Positions 46,127 to 55,895 of a DNA stretch of 64,000 nucleotides are shown here, in pieces; the first letter of the stretch is position 1; every line of letters begins with the position of its first letter. The translations under genes were made by a program, and so were the position numbers. Source of the stretch: Exiguobacterium sp. s122 (GTDB taxonomy: Bacteria > Bacillota > Bacilli > Exiguobacteriales > Exiguobacteriaceae); assembly GCF_018618475.1 (NCBI RefSeq), contig NZ_JACSMD010000001.1, positions 1,736,001-1,800,000 of the forward strand. Direction: 5' to 3'. The notes beneath the pieces are model-generated. The model searched no databases and was not told the DNA's origin. It saw only the letters and a list, made by a program, of their open reading frames with translations.

Positions 46127-47341
46127 TCATAACCATGTGCTACGAAACGCACCAGTCGGGTCATACGTGTCTTGTTGCCGAGTGATGTTGAAGCGGCGGT
46201 CGCGCGAGTCGTTACCGACGCCGGCCTGATACGCCCAGTTCCCATAATTACTCGCGACGTCATGGTCAATCAACTTCGACTCAAAATATGCTGCCCCGTA
46301 GCGCCAGTCTTGCCCGAGTTCTTTCGCAAAGTAGCTCGCGACGATTTGGCGGCCGCGGTTTGACATCCATCCGGTTGCGTTCAGCTCACGCATGAAACTA
46401 TCGACGAATTCGACACCCGTCTCTCCTCGTTGCCAGCGGGTGATCACATCTTCCTCGACGCGCCAAGACGGTTCCTTCGAGCGGATGCCTTGGGCCCGGA
46501 ACAATCGTTTCCCTTGTTCGAGGGCGACCCATTGAAAGAACTCACGCCAAAGCAACTCAAAATAAAGCCAATACGTCGACTCATTCGCCCCATGTGATGC
46601 TTCATGTTGCTCAAGCTCATGCAGGACACGACGTGGCGACAGCGACCCGTTCGCAAGGTAAGCGGATAGTTTCGACGAATCGTCGACGCCAAACCCGTTG
46701 CGCGTCTCTTTGTACGTCCGAACCGGTCCGTTCACATAATGGGCCAATCGTTTCCGCCCGGCTTGTTCCCCGCCTCGAAACGGGAACGCCGAACGTTCGT
46801 CGATTTCCATCGGCTTCACGTCGACTGGAAACGCGACGGATGATGTTGCATGTTGAAACGCGCGTTCAATCAAACGAGCCGGCTCAGATTCCATCTCGAC
46901 TTTCTTTCGAAACTCGGTGAATAAAAAAGGCATCCGTTCAAAGGGAATTTCGTCCCGCGGATAAAGTGTGAATCCATCGAACGCTTGCCACTCGCCTTGC
47001 CAAGCCGTTGTCACTTCTCGTTCAATTTGACGTTCGTTGTAACCGATTGAGAATTGGAATAGTAGTCGATCGTTTGGATCAAAGACGTCTAGCGGATACC
47101 CGACATGGACGTAAAGCGGAATACTTAACACCTTCAAGGAACCGGACAAGTCATCGAGTGTCTCTTTTAAAAATTGAAGGCGGTGTCGTCCGAGTGGGAC
47201 AACCCCATACGCGTTCTCCATCAACTCGTCCGGCCGGATAAAATAATGACCTTCAATCGGGTCGTCGTATCGGAGCGCCTCCTCGAGCGGTAAGTGATCA
47301 TCGACACGAAGGTCGTTTCCATACCAAATGATTGTCTTCAT
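46127..47341 (-). CDS. Photolyase/cryptochrome, probably CRY-DASH type
   Basis: Flavoprotein of 404 residues with an N-terminal photolyase alpha/beta domain (IIWYGNDLRVDDHLPLEEAL) and the FAD-binding domain. The stretches YFELLWREFFQW, GWMSNRGRQIVASYFAKELGQDWRYGA and DVASNYGNWAYQAGVGNDSRD resemble CRY-DASH proteins, which repair pyrimidine dimers mainly in single-stranded DNA. Oddity: the protein stops right after DPTGAFRSTWL, where relatives continue with WLPEL and roughly 40 more residues, so the C-terminus is short. Whether it is still active is open. Not part of the B. subtilis synteny. Confidence 0.85.
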   Translation of the reverse strand: MKTIIWYGNDLRVDDHLPLEEALRYDDPIEGHYFIRPDELMENAYGVVPLGRHRLQFLKETLDDLSGSLKVLSIPLYVHVGYPLDVFDPNDRLLFQFSIGYNERQIEREVTTAWQGEWQAFDGFTLYPRDEIPFERMPFLFTEFRKKVEMESEPARLIERAFQHATSSVAFPVDVKPMEIDERSAFPFRGGEQAGRKRLAHYVNGPVRTYKETRNGFGVDDSSKLSAYLANGSLSPRRVLHELEQHEASHGANESTYWLYFELLWREFFQWVALEQGKRLFRAQGIRSKEPSWRVEEDVITRWQRGETGVEFVDSFMRELNATGWMSNRGRQIVASYFAKELGQDWRYGAAYFESKLIDHDVASNYGNWAYQAGVGNDSRDRRFNITRQQDTYDPTGAFRSTWL

Positions 47342-47467
47342 CGTTACACCTCCACTTCCATTATGACGCCTTTGAACGAGGACGACACAAGCGAACCTGC
47401 AAAGGATATGTTTTCATTTCTACAACTCGTGGAATATATGTTTTAGAAGAGAAAGGGGTGCAACAAC

Positions 47468-47584
47468 ATGGCTAGAAGAGGGAAACTTGGAACGCTCATT
47501 AAAGTCGCGACGGCGGTCGCACCGTTCGTCTACGATTATTATAAAAAGAACAAAGCAAAAAAATCACCAACACCTAAAAAATAA
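47468..47584 (+). CDS. Very small basic hypothetical protein (38 aa)
   Basis: Reads MARRGKLGTLIKVATAVAPF and ends in a Lys-rich tail (YYKKNKAKKSPTPKK). AAAGGGGTG lies 7 bases before the ATG, and a very strong terminator follows the stop by 5 bases, so it is an isolated small transcription unit. A short hydrophobic centre between basic ends suggests membrane or nucleic-acid association. No family recognised. Confidence 0.6.
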   Translation: MARRGKLGTLIKVATAVAPFVYDYYKKNKAKKSPTPKK

Positions 47585-47589
47585 TGTGG

Positions 47590-47622
47590 AACGCTTCAGA
47601 CCTTGTCTGAGGCGTTTTTTTC
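47590..47622 (+). terminator. Terminator of the 38-codon gene
   Basis: AACGCTTCAGAC/GTCTGAGGCGTT 12-bp stem with one G-U pair, a 3-base loop and TTTTTTT. Confidence 0.88.
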
Positions 47623-47682
47623 TCGTCCTTCCTCCATCTATGATATGATGATGGAACATTTTAGGGAATCGAGGCGACACAC

Positions 47683-48330
47683 ATGCAAGCGGTTTGGGTA
47701 CAATCTTTACGCATCACGTTGAAGTGGATGCTGTTCATGGGCGGCTTGTTTCTTCTTGCCCTCGGATCGTCGATGATGATCACGGCCGAACTCGGGGTCT
47801 CGACATGGGACGTCCTCCATCTCGGCCTGGCCCGACACACTCCGATTTCGGTTGGGACGATCATTCTGCTCGTCGGTCTGTTGCTCGTATTCGTCAAGTA
47901 CTTGCTTGACCGGGTCCGGCCGCAGTTCGGTACACTCGTCAACGCCATCTTCGTCGGGGTATTTATGAACCTCATCCTCGACCACCATTGGTTGCCTCGA
48001 CTTGACGGCATCGCCTTGAACGTCGGGTGGCTCGTTCTCGGCATCTTCGTCATCGGGATGGGGGCCGGACTTTACGTCGCCATCGGGTACGGGGCTGGCC
48101 CGCGTGACGGCCTGACGCTTGCCTTAGCGGACCGCTTCCAAACATCGGTCCGTATGATGCGGACGTGGATGGAACTGTCGGCCTGTCTGATCGGTTGGGT
48201 GCTCGGGGGACCAGTCTTCTTCGGGACGGTGCTCTCGATTTTCTTAATCGGTCCATTCTTTCAGTTTTGGCTCGAACAGTTCCGCCGGCTCGTCTCCTTC
48301 ATCGATCGGGCAAAAGTGGATCCGGCATAA
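47683..48330 (+). CDS. YczE/YyaS/YitT-family membrane protein
   Basis: Integral membrane protein of 215 residues with about five to six helices. The motifs SMMITAELGVSTWDVLHLGL near 30 and GLYVAIGYGAGPRDGLTLALADR near 128 are typical of the YczE family (related to BCR/YitT-like transporters). Such proteins have unknown substrates; B. subtilis YczE affects surfactin/competence-linked antibiotic production. GAGGCG precedes the ATG. A perfect hairpin terminator follows. Confidence 0.82.
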   Translation: MQAVWVQSLRITLKWMLFMGGLFLLALGSSMMITAELGVSTWDVLHLGLARHTPISVGTIILLVGLLLVFVKYLLDRVRPQFGTLVNAIFVGVFMNLILDHHWLPRLDGIALNVGWLVLGIFVIGMGAGLYVAIGYGAGPRDGLTLALADRFQTSVRMMRTWMELSACLIGWVLGGPVFFGTVLSIFLIGPFFQFWLEQFRRLVSFIDRAKVDPA

Positions 48331-48331
48331 T

Positions 48332-48371
48332 AAAGAGAGGAAATCGGCTGTCGTCCGATTTCCTCTCTTTT
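48332..48371. terminator. Terminator after the YczE-like gene
   Basis: AAAGAGAGGAAATCGG/CCGATTTCCTCTCTTT, a perfect 16-bp stem with a 7-base loop; could also serve the convergent ABC exporter gene. Confidence 0.88.
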
Positions 48372-48414
48372 GGTTCGAGAATCATTACGATCTTTGCAAA
48401 CTTGCTTAAAAGCG

Positions 48415-50127
48415 TTATAACTGTTGGCGTCTCAAAAGTCCGGCGAAGACGCCACCTTGTTCACTCAGTTCGTCATGCGTCCCGTCCTCGACGATGCCGT
48501 CTGCCGTGACGACGAGGATGCGGTCCGCGTTCTTTACCGTCGCTAATCGGTGCGCGATGATGAGCGTCGTGCGATCAGCCGCGAGTTCATTGAGCGAGTC
48601 TTGAATAATCGCTTCTGTCTCGGTATCGAGCGCCGACGTCGCTTCATCTAGAATCAAAATCGGTGGATTTTTGAGGAACATCCGGGCGATGGCAATCCGT
48701 TGTTTCTGTCCGCCAGAAAGTTTTAAGCCTCGTTCGCCGATTTGTGTATCAAGCCCATACTGTAACTCGTCAACGAGCGAGTTCAAGTGTGCCTTTTCGA
48801 CCGCATGCATGATTTCTTCGTCTGTCGCGTCGAGTTTCCCGTACGCGATATTCTCACGAAGTGTTCCGGCGAACAAGAATACGTCTTGTTGCACGATGCC
48901 GATTTGACGACGGAGGCTCTCTTTCGTCATGTCGCGAATATCCATGCCGTCAATCGTGATTGCACCACCCGTGACGTCATAAAAACGTGGGATGAGCGAA
49001 CAAATCGTCGTCTTCCCGGCACCGCTCGTACCAACAAGGGCGACCGTCGTCCCAGCCTGAATGTCGAGGTCGATATTCGTCAACACTTGACGATAGTCCG
49101 AGTAGCCGAACGACACCTGTTGGAACGTGATATCGCCTTTTAGCGTCTTCACGTCGACCGCGTTCGGACGGTTTTCGATGTCTGGCGCCTCATCCAACAG
49201 TTGGGTGAAGCGTTTGAAACCGGCCATCCCCTTCGGATACATCTCGAGGAGCGCCGTAATCTTCTCAATCGGTTTGATGAGGAGATTCATGTAGAGAATG
49301 AAGCCGACGAGTTGGCCGTAAGACAGTTGGCCTTGATACGTCAAGTACGCCCCGTACACAAGAACGAGCAACGTCATGAGACGTGTCGTGATATAAATGC
49401 CCGCGAGCGACTTACTCATGACACGGTACGCCTCGATTTTCGAGCCGCGATAGAAGTTATTGTCTTTTTGGAACCGGTTAATTTCGAACGTCTCGTTCGT
49501 GAACGATTGGACAACACGTGCCCCTGACACGCTATCTTCGACCCGTGCGTTTACTTCTCCGATGTTCGTATACATCTTCTGCCACGCCTTGTTCATGTTC
49601 TTGTTGGCGTACGTGATCATCACAATCAAGAACGGGACTGCGACGACCGTCACAAGCGCGAGCTGCGGGTCAATCGAGAACATAATCCCGAACGCGCCGA
49701 GGAGCGTCATGATGGCGATGAAGAAGTCTTCCGGTCCATGGTGCGCTACTTCCCCGATATCGAACAAGTCGTTCGTCACGCGGCTCATCAAATGGCCGGT
49801 CTTGTGGTTATCGAAGAATCGGAACGACTGTTTATGGATATGGGTGAACAGCTCTTCCCGCATATCCGTTTCGATGTTGATACCGAGCTTATGTCCCCAA
49901 TAGTTCACGACGTATTGCATCATCATGGCGAGTATGTAGAGGATGAGTAAGCCGATGCTAACGATGATAATCCAGTTCCATTCGCCTCCGGGCAGTAGAT
50001 CGTCAATGAACCACTGGACGGCGAGCGGAAAGCCGAGTTCGAGCAAACCGACGAGGATGGCGAACGAAAAGTCTAGAATGAATAATTTCTTATGTGGACG
50101 GTAATAACTAAAAAAACGTGAAATCAT
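48415..50127 (-). CDS. ABC-type exporter half-transporter (YwjA-like)
   Basis: Fused membrane and ATPase protein of 570 residues that would work as a dimer. Six membrane helices occupy about 15-320. Walker A GTSGAGKTT is near 373, the signature LSGGQKQR near 478 and Walker B ILILDEATSALD near 498; H-loop IIAHRLATV near 530. The family exports lipids, peptides or drugs; substrate not predictable. GGGGGAAAC precedes the ATG. Confidence 0.92.
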   Translation of the reverse strand: MISRFFSYYRPHKKLFILDFSFAILVGLLELGFPLAVQWFIDDLLPGGEWNWIIIVSIGLLILYILAMMMQYVVNYWGHKLGINIETDMREELFTHIHKQSFRFFDNHKTGHLMSRVTNDLFDIGEVAHHGPEDFFIAIMTLLGAFGIMFSIDPQLALVTVVAVPFLIVMITYANKNMNKAWQKMYTNIGEVNARVEDSVSGARVVQSFTNETFEINRFQKDNNFYRGSKIEAYRVMSKSLAGIYITTRLMTLLVLVYGAYLTYQGQLSYGQLVGFILYMNLLIKPIEKITALLEMYPKGMAGFKRFTQLLDEAPDIENRPNAVDVKTLKGDITFQQVSFGYSDYRQVLTNIDLDIQAGTTVALVGTSGAGKTTICSLIPRFYDVTGGAITIDGMDIRDMTKESLRRQIGIVQQDVFLFAGTLRENIAYGKLDATDEEIMHAVEKAHLNSLVDELQYGLDTQIGERGLKLSGGQKQRIAIARMFLKNPPILILDEATSALDTETEAIIQDSLNELAADRTTLIIAHRLATVKNADRILVVTADGIVEDGTHDELSEQGGVFAGLLRRQQL

Positions 50128-50245
50128 GTCGTTTCCCCCTTCTAAACAAATAGTTTACGCCTTTTTGCAGGAAGTGGAAAATGTGAAGCACGTCTTTTTC
50201 AATCTTTTTTCGGTCGCGGTATAATACAAGTAAGGAGTGATTCAG

Positions 50246-50596
50246 ATGAACGTACAGATTACTGATCGCGCGAAAGCGCGGATTAACGCCTTAAAAGGTG
50301 AACGTGACGGTCAGATGCACTTGTTTTATGAGACGGAAGGTTGCGGCTGCGGCAATAGTGGCATCTTCGAGATTCGCTACGTGACGGAGACGACACCGGA
50401 AGACGTCGAGATCGACTCGAACGTCGGTCCTATCCTGATTAAAAATTGGACAAAGATTTTCTTAGACGAAGACATGATCATCGACTATCGCGACGATAAA
50501 CGGTCGCTCGTCTTGAAAAGCAACGGCCAAGTGTTCAACTCGAACTTGCTCGTGACCGACGGGACCGGTTGTCAGTTGAACGTCCCGAGCCGATGA
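50246..50596 (+). CDS. HesB/IscA-like (Fe-S biogenesis fold) protein
   Basis: Protein of 116 residues with the HesB-like fold: VQITDRAKARINALKGE at the N-terminus, a GCGCGNSG cluster near 33-40 and a C-terminal TDGTGCQLNV. The Cys arrangement (CGCG plus one near the end) differs from the classical C-x(n)-CGC of IscA/ErpA; relatives such as B. subtilis YqkB have it. AAGGAG is 8 bases before the ATG at 50246. It overlaps the next gene by 4 bases. Confidence 0.82.
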   Translation: MNVQITDRAKARINALKGERDGQMHLFYETEGCGCGNSGIFEIRYVTETTPEDVEIDSNVGPILIKNWTKIFLDEDMIIDYRDDKRSLVLKSNGQVFNSNLLVTDGTGCQLNVPSR

Positions 50597-50775
50597 AAGA
50601 GGCGTTACGACATCATCCGGCCCTCTGGCTGTGGTTTCTCCTCAGCTTCGGACTCGGCTTGTTCGGCATTTATCTCGCCTTCACAGATTCCGTCTATTCG
50701 ATGACGGCCGTGATCGCATCGCTGTTCGCTTTTGGATTTGCGCTTCAGCGGACGGCGAAAAAGATGGAAACATAA
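50593..50775 (+). CDS. Small membrane protein
   Basis: Protein of 60 residues with two hydrophobic segments (about 12-31 and 37-51) after an N-terminal MKEALRHHPALWLWFLL. The ATG overlaps the HesB-like stop (ATGA), indicating coupled translation. No family recognised. A long terminator hairpin follows at once. Confidence 0.7.
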   Translation: MKEALRHHPALWLWFLLSFGLGLFGIYLAFTDSVYSMTAVIASLFAFGFALQRTAKKMET

Positions 50776-50827
50776 TTAAAAATGCGTCACTTCTAACCTT
50801 TTGACCAGAAGTGACGCATTTTTAATT
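50774..50827. terminator. Long bidirectional terminator
   Basis: A perfect 21-bp stem (arms 50774-50794 and 50807-50827, core AAAATGCGTCACTTCT) with a 12-base loop, between convergent genes; it includes both stop codons. Confidence 0.92.
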
Positions 50828-51964
50828 GATATCAATCGTATTGAATGTGATCAAGCCACTATCTTTCAACACACCATAGGCTACACGTCCGTCGACGTAA
50901 ATTGGTTTCGACGTCGTTCCGCCCGTATTCGGCAACGTCGCTACGCTTTCTTGGCTCAGGTCTGCAATCAACAACCGATTCATCCCTTCACGGAAAAGGA
51001 TTCGATTGTCGTCTAGGAAACGAAACGCATCAAACGATATTTTTGTCTGTGATCCTCTATATTCAAACGTCTGGGAAGAGGATTTCGAGACAAACTTCGC
51101 TCGTCCTTCTTTGCCGAACGCGACATAATCGGTCCCCATCCCAAAATCAATCAAGGCGCCCATCTCTTCGTCAAACGAACCATCGGCCGAGACGAGCCTC
51201 GACGTTTTGTCCCCTTGATCGAAAAAGCTCTGATGGATCAGCGCACCATCCACACTACCACGGTAGTCGAATGGGTATTCTCCGTCTCGTTTCTCCCCTT
51301 CTTGTAACGTATACGTTCGTAGTGTTTCAACCGTTCCATTCGTCGGTGAGTACTGCACTAGATTTGACGTCGTCACCGTCTCGGTCGCCTTATGGTCAAC
51401 CCACATGAAGCCGTTTTCTGTAAGGACCACATATGGTGGAGACGTCTGAAACGCACTGATCCCTTTAGACAGTTCAGTCGGTTTCGTTTCACCCAACTTC
51501 ATCCGATAAATCTTCCAAGAGGATGCGTTGTCTTCGACCTTTTCATACTCACTCCACACTAACTCGTCATTTATACCGACAAGATTGCCAATCGTTTTGG
51601 ACGTTTTGTAAATCGATTGGTTCGACGCTTGTTCCGTGTCATAGACGAACACTTCATGCGTCGCCTCACTCGTCAAATGCGTATAGATAATCCGCGTATC
51701 GACGAGATGCTCCGGTGCAATCATCGGGGCTTGATCGGCGAAAAATAGCGATAAATCGTATGTCGATACTTCTCCTAATGCCTCGATTTCCCCAGCGTGC
51801 GATAACCTCACTTCGCTATCACGCTTCGATTCGGATGGCGCCACTGTCTCATCGACGACTTTTTCATTTTTCGGTGTTGCTTTCGATTCTGCGAAGCAAC
51901 CGGACAATGCAATCGATACGGCCATCGTGAGTCCGACCCATATCCTGTTTTTGTTTCGTTTCAT
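50822..51964 (-). CDS. Lipoprotein of unknown function
   Basis: Secreted, membrane-anchored protein of 380 residues. The signal peptide ends in lipobox LSGC with Cys near 23, followed by a charged linker. The mature part shows repeated short strands with Trp/Tyr-rich ends (FVYDTEQASNQSIYK, LVWSEYEKVEDNASSWKIYRM, LVQYSPTNGTVETLRTY), suggesting a beta-propeller of the kind found in extracytoplasmic sensor or scaffold proteins. Ligand unknown; no operon partner on this strand. Confidence 0.78.
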   Translation of the reverse strand: MKRNKNRIWVGLTMAVSIALSGCFAESKATPKNEKVVDETVAPSESKRDSEVRLSHAGEIEALGEVSTYDLSLFFADQAPMIAPEHLVDTRIIYTHLTSEATHEVFVYDTEQASNQSIYKTSKTIGNLVGINDELVWSEYEKVEDNASSWKIYRMKLGETKPTELSKGISAFQTSPPYVVLTENGFMWVDHKATETVTTSNLVQYSPTNGTVETLRTYTLQEGEKRDGEYPFDYRGSVDGALIHQSFFDQGDKTSRLVSADGSFDEEMGALIDFGMGTDYVAFGKEGRAKFVSKSSSQTFEYRGSQTKISFDAFRFLDDNRILFREGMNRLLIADLSQESVATLPNTGGTTSKPIYVDGRVAYGVLKDSGLITFNTIDIN

Positions 51965-52032
51965 AATTATCCCCTACCCTACATACAATTTATTCCATAA
52001 ACATAACATCATTTCCCTTCTTTAGATATATG

Positions 52033-52060
52033 AAAAAAGACCCGCCAATGACGGGTCTTT
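52033..52060 (-). terminator. Terminator of hisS-aspS
   Basis: AAAGACCCG/CGGGTCTTT 9-bp stem with loop TCATTGG and further T residues on the minus strand, shortly after the aspS stop. Confidence 0.85.
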
Positions 52061-52071
52061 GTGACTAACAC

Positions 52072-53844
52072 TTATTTCTTCTCTTTCACTGCCGTACGAA
52101 TTGACAACTCTTCGAGTTGTGCGTCCGCAACCGGGCTTGGTGCTTGTGTGAGCAAGTCGCTCGCCGAAGCCGTTTTCGGGAAGGCAATCGTATCACGAAG
52201 GTTCGAACGTCCCGCAAGAATCATGACGAGACGATCAAGACCGAGCGCAATCCCTGCGTGTGGCGGTGTGCCGTACTCGAACGCTTCGAGCAAGAAGCCA
52301 AACTGCTCGACTGCTTCTTCTTCCGTGAAACCGAGCAATTTGAACATCCGCTCTTGAATGTCACGCTCATAAATCCGTTGCGATCCACCGCCGAGCTCAT
52401 ATCCGTTCAAGACGAGGTCGTACGCGAGAGCGCGAACGCTCGCAGGGTCCGTCTCAAGCAAGTGGAGGTCCTCACGGTTTGGCATCGTGAACGGGTGGTG
52501 GTTGGCGTAGAAACGGCCGTCTTCTTCTTCGAACGTGACGAGTGGGAAGTCCGTCACCCAAAGGAAGTTGAACTTCGACTCGTCGATCAGACCGAGTTCA
52601 TGTCCGAGCTTGACGCGAAGCGCGCCGAGGCTGTCCGCGACGACAGTCGGTTTAGCCGCCACGAAGAGGAGAAGGTCGCCCGCTTCCGCGTTCGTTGTTT
52701 CAATCAACTTCTGCGCGTACGTCTCATCGAAGAACTTAGCGATTGGTCCGTTCAAGCCTTCCGGTGTCACTTTGAGCCATGCGAGGCCTTTCGCACCGTA
52801 AACGGCCGTGAACTCTTGAAGCTTATCGATGTCCTTACGTGAGAACTTGTCGGCTTCCCCTTTAACGTTGATTGCTTTGACGTGGCCGTTTGACTCAAGT
52901 GCCATATCAAACACTTTGAAACCGGCTCCCGTGACCGCTTCCGCGACATCGATGAGTTCAAGTCCAAAGCGTGTATCCGGTTTGTCTGAACCAAAACGGC
53001 GCATCGCTTCCGCATAAGTCATCCGTTCAAACTTCGCTGGCGTGTCCGTTCGACCAAGCGTCGCTTCCATCACTTGTGCCATCATCGATTCCATCATCGC
53101 CATCAAGTCTTCGACGTCCATGAAACTCGTCTCGATGTCGACTTGTGTGAATTCCGGTTGACGGTCAGCCCGAAGGTCTTCGTCACGGAAGCAACGTGCG
53201 ATTTGGAAGTACCGATCGAACCCGGCTACCATCAAGAGTTGTTTGAAGAGTTGTGGAGATTGTGGGAGCGCATAGAACTCACCGCCGTGGACACGACTCG
53301 GGACGAGATAGTCACGCGCGCCTTCCGGTGTCGACTTCGTCAAGATCGGTGTCTCGACTTCAAGGAACTCTTCTTCCGTCAAGAAGTTACGAATCGTGTT
53401 CGACGCTTTTGAACGGAGACGGAACGTCTCTTGGAGCGCCGGACGACGGAGATCAAGATAACGATACTTGAGGCGAAGGTCTTCCGATACGTTCTCAGCC
53501 TCGTCCCCGATTGGAATCGGTGTCATCTTCGCTGCGTTCAAGATGTTGATTTCTGAAGCGATGACTTCGATGTTCCCCGTCGGCATGTTCGGGTTTTTGT
53601 TCTCACGCTCAAGGACTGTTCCTTTAATGTCTAACACGTACTCGCTTCGAATCGACTCGGCGAGTTTATGGACCGCCTCGTTTTCTGGGCGGACGACGAC
53701 TTGGACAATGCCTGTGCGGTCACGGAGGTCGATGAAGATGAGCCCTCCGAGGTCACGACGTTTTTGAACCCATCCTTTCAATTGTACGTCTTGGCCAATC
53801 AGTGACTCGGTCACGCGGCCGTTCATATGTGTGCGTCCAATCAT
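52072..53844 (-). CDS. aspS: Aspartyl-tRNA synthetase
   Basis: Class IIb synthetase of 590 residues: N-terminal OB-fold anticodon domain ([23 protein letters not shown] near 17-40), catalytic core with motif 2 ([18 protein letters not shown] near 216) and motif 3 ([11 protein letters not shown] near 531), and the bacterial GAD insertion domain (about 300-400). It overlaps hisS by 4 bases (ATGA). Discriminating or not cannot be judged from sequence alone. Confidence 0.96.
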   Translation of the reverse strand: MIGRTHMNGRVTESLIGQDVQLKGWVQKRRDLGGLIFIDLRDRTGIVQVVVRPENEAVHKLAESIRSEYVLDIKGTVLERENKNPNMPTGNIEVIASEINILNAAKMTPIPIGDEAENVSEDLRLKYRYLDLRRPALQETFRLRSKASNTIRNFLTEEEFLEVETPILTKSTPEGARDYLVPSRVHGGEFYALPQSPQLFKQLLMVAGFDRYFQIARCFRDEDLRADRQPEFTQVDIETSFMDVEDLMAMMESMMAQVMEATLGRTDTPAKFERMTYAEAMRRFGSDKPDTRFGLELIDVAEAVTGAGFKVFDMALESNGHVKAINVKGEADKFSRKDIDKLQEFTAVYGAKGLAWLKVTPEGLNGPIAKFFDETYAQKLIETTNAEAGDLLLFVAAKPTVVADSLGALRVKLGHELGLIDESKFNFLWVTDFPLVTFEEEDGRFYANHHPFTMPNREDLHLLETDPASVRALAYDLVLNGYELGGGSQRIYERDIQERMFKLLGFTEEEAVEQFGFLLEAFEYGTPPHAGIALGLDRLVMILAGRSNLRDTIAFPKTASASDLLTQAPSPVADAQLEELSIRTAVKEKK

Positions 53845-55121
53845 TGTGCTGCTCCTTCCGATAGTTCACGAATTTTGTCTGCGACGGCCGAGAGCGGCAC
53901 GTCGACTTGTTCCCCTGTCGCCATCACTTTGAGCGACGCCGAGCCGCGCTCGACTTCATCGTCACCGAGGATGACGGTAAATTTCGCCTGCAAGCGGTCG
54001 GCTTGCTTGAATTGGCCTTTGAACTTGCGGCCGAGGTAATCACGGTCCGCCTTGAATCCTTCAATCCGAAGGAGTTGCAACAGACGGGTCGCTGTCACTT
54101 CGACGTCTTTCCCGCCTTGGGCGACGACGAAGACGTCGAGTCCTGTCTCGAGTGTCGGGAGCACCCCTTCGTTCTCGAGGGCAAGGATGAGACGCTCAAG
54201 GCCGATTCCAAAGCCGATTCCCGGCATGTCCGGTCCACCGATATCTTGAACGAGGCCGTTATATCGCCCACCGCCACAAAGCGTCGTGATGGCGCCAAAC
54301 CCTTCCGCTTCCGACATGATTTCGAACGCCGTGTGCGTATAGTAGTCAAGACCGCGAACAAGTGTTGGATCGACCTCATATGCGACGCCGAGTGCGTCGA
54401 GTTGCTCGAGTACCGTATCGAAGTACGCCTTCGACTCGGCATTCAAGAAGTCGAGGATAGATGGCGCTGTCTTCATAGACGGGTGATCGCGGTCAACTTT
54501 ACAATCAAGCACGCGAAGCGGGTTCTGGTGAAGGCGTGTCTGACAGTCTTGGCATAGTTCATGGGCGACCGGCTCGAAGTGACGGATGAGTGCTTCGCGG
54601 TGCGCGTTCCGGCTTTCAGCGTCCCCGAGCGAGTTGACGACGACTTTGATTTTCTTTAAGCCAAACGATTTATAAATCGTATAGGCAAGGCTGATGACTT
54701 CAGCGTCGACGGCCGGGTCACTGCTACCGATTGCCTCGACTCCGTATTGGTGCAACTGACGGAAGCGGCCTTTTTGCGGACGCTCATAACGGAACATCGG
54801 TCCCATATAATACAGTTTCGTTGGCTGATCCGGGCTACCGAACAGCTTGTTCGTGACGAAAGCACGGACGACCGAGGCCGTTCCTTCGGGACGGAGCGTG
54901 TACTCGTCCTTGCCTTTTTTCACGAGCGTGAACATTTCTTTTTGAACGATATCCGTCGTCTCCCCGACGCTTCGAGTAAAGAGATTGGTCGTCTCGAAGA
55001 TTGGGGTGCGAATTTCTTTATAGTTGTAACGGGCGCTGATGTCGCGTAATTTCTCTTCGACATATTGCCACGTCTCGACCGTGCCTGGGAGCAGGTCTTG
55101 TGTACCGCGTGGTGCTTTCAT
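53841..55121 (-). CDS. hisS: Histidyl-tRNA synthetase
   Basis: Class IIa synthetase of 426 residues. It begins [14 protein letters not shown]; motif 2 is [20 protein letters not shown] near 110, the His-specific motif LVRGLDYYT near 258, and the C-terminal anticodon-binding domain follows from about 325. The ATG at 55121 has AGGAGG 9 bases upstream, against 3 bases for the ATG two codons earlier. Transcribed with aspS under the T-box leader upstream. Confidence 0.96.
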   Translation of the reverse strand: MKAPRGTQDLLPGTVETWQYVEEKLRDISARYNYKEIRTPIFETTNLFTRSVGETTDIVQKEMFTLVKKGKDEYTLRPEGTASVVRAFVTNKLFGSPDQPTKLYYMGPMFRYERPQKGRFRQLHQYGVEAIGSSDPAVDAEVISLAYTIYKSFGLKKIKVVVNSLGDAESRNAHREALIRHFEPVAHELCQDCQTRLHQNPLRVLDCKVDRDHPSMKTAPSILDFLNAESKAYFDTVLEQLDALGVAYEVDPTLVRGLDYYTHTAFEIMSEAEGFGAITTLCGGGRYNGLVQDIGGPDMPGIGFGIGLERLILALENEGVLPTLETGLDVFVVAQGGKDVEVTATRLLQLLRIEGFKADRDYLGRKFKGQFKQADRLQAKFTVILGDDEVERGSASLKVMATGEQVDVPLSAVADKIRELSEGAAQ

Positions 55122-55142
55122 TAACATTTCCCTCCTTAGCAT

Positions 55143-55403
55143 ACAAAAAGGCCCTCGTCCGCAAAGGGACGAGAGCCTGTCTAGGTTTCCCGTGGTACCA
55201 CCCTCGTTGCAGAGCCAATGCTTGAAACTCTGCCACTCGAAATCGGTTAACGCCCGATGAAACGGCTTCCCCTACTATCAGTTCAAGGAAGCACCTCCAA
55301 AGTGTCGTTCGGGTCATCATCCAGACGATGCTTTCAGCCGCGGCATCGATCTCTTTACTGGTGGGGTGACCGTACTCTTCTTTATCAAAGGTGTTAGGTT
55401 ATA
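55143..55403 (-). promoter_or_regulatory. T-box riboswitch of hisS-aspS
   Basis: Leader of about 260 bases on the minus strand with AGTA on the 5' side of Stem I, AGAGAT, and the T-box AACGAGGGTGGTACCACGG near 55210-55192. The terminator GGCTCTCGTCC/GGACGAGGGCC with T-run ends near 55145. At the specifier position the sequence is GACAC (55306-55302), which contains GAC (Asp) and CAC (His) overlapping by one base. By comparison with the trpS and alaS leaders, GAC followed by ACTT is the better-aligned triplet. Confidence 0.9.
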
Positions 55404-55409
55404 TGCTTC

Positions 55410-55439
55410 ATCATGCCGAATCACGCCTCGTTCTGTCAA
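55410..55439 (-). promoter_or_regulatory. Predicted promoter of the hisS-aspS T-box transcript
   Basis: TTGACA at 55439-55434, an 18-base spacer and CATGAT at 55415-55410 on the minus strand. The -35 box overlaps the dtd stop. Confidence 0.6.
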
Positions 55440-55879
55440 GCGTTTTTTTCGAGCATAAGTGTGACCGGCCCGTCATTGACGAGCGCGACATCCATCATCG
55501 CGCCGAACGTGCCCGTCTCGACGACGAGCCCGTGTGTCCGCAGACGATCGTTAAACTTCTCATAGAGCGTTTCCGCGATATCTGGCTTCGCCGCTTGCGT
55601 GAAAGCAGGACGACGGCCTTTTAGCGTATCACCGTACAGCGTAAATTGGGACACCGACAACACTTTACCGGCGACGTCTTGAATTGATAAGTTCATCTTC
55701 TCATCCGCATCTTCGAAGACGCGGAGTCCGACGACTTTGTCGGCGAGCCAGTTCACTTCTGTTTCGGTATCCTCGTGGGTTACCCCGACGAGGAGAAGAT
55801 AGCCGACATCAATCTTGCCGACGATTGTCTCGTCCACGGTGACCGATGCTTCTTTCACTCGTTGTAACAATACACGCAC
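55436..55879 (-). CDS. dtd: D-aminoacyl-tRNA deacylase
   Basis: Removes D-amino acids (and glycine) mischarged on tRNA. The 147-residue protein has both signature motifs: SQFTLYGD at 77-84 and NDGPVT at 135-140 (the Gly-Pro cis motif). It lies 16 bp after relA, the B. subtilis relA-dtd order, and is probably co-transcribed. Confidence 0.96.
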   Translation of the reverse strand: MRVLLQRVKEASVTVDETIVGKIDVGYLLLVGVTHEDTETEVNWLADKVVGLRVFEDADEKMNLSIQDVAGKVLSVSQFTLYGDTLKGRRPAFTQAAKPDIAETLYEKFNDRLRTHGLVVETGTFGAMMDVALVNDGPVTLMLEKNA

Positions 55880-55895
55880 TGAAATCTTCCTCTCG

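Noticed and set aside
47410-47436. Possible sigma-B promoter (GTTTTC-N15-GGAATA) before the 38-codon gene
   Set aside because: Only about half of the consensus bases match in each box, so it is not distinguishable from chance.
55018-55320. Minus-strand open frame of 100 codons covering the hisS leader
   Set aside because: It spans the T-box and runs into the hisS start in a different frame; the RNA structure explains the sequence.
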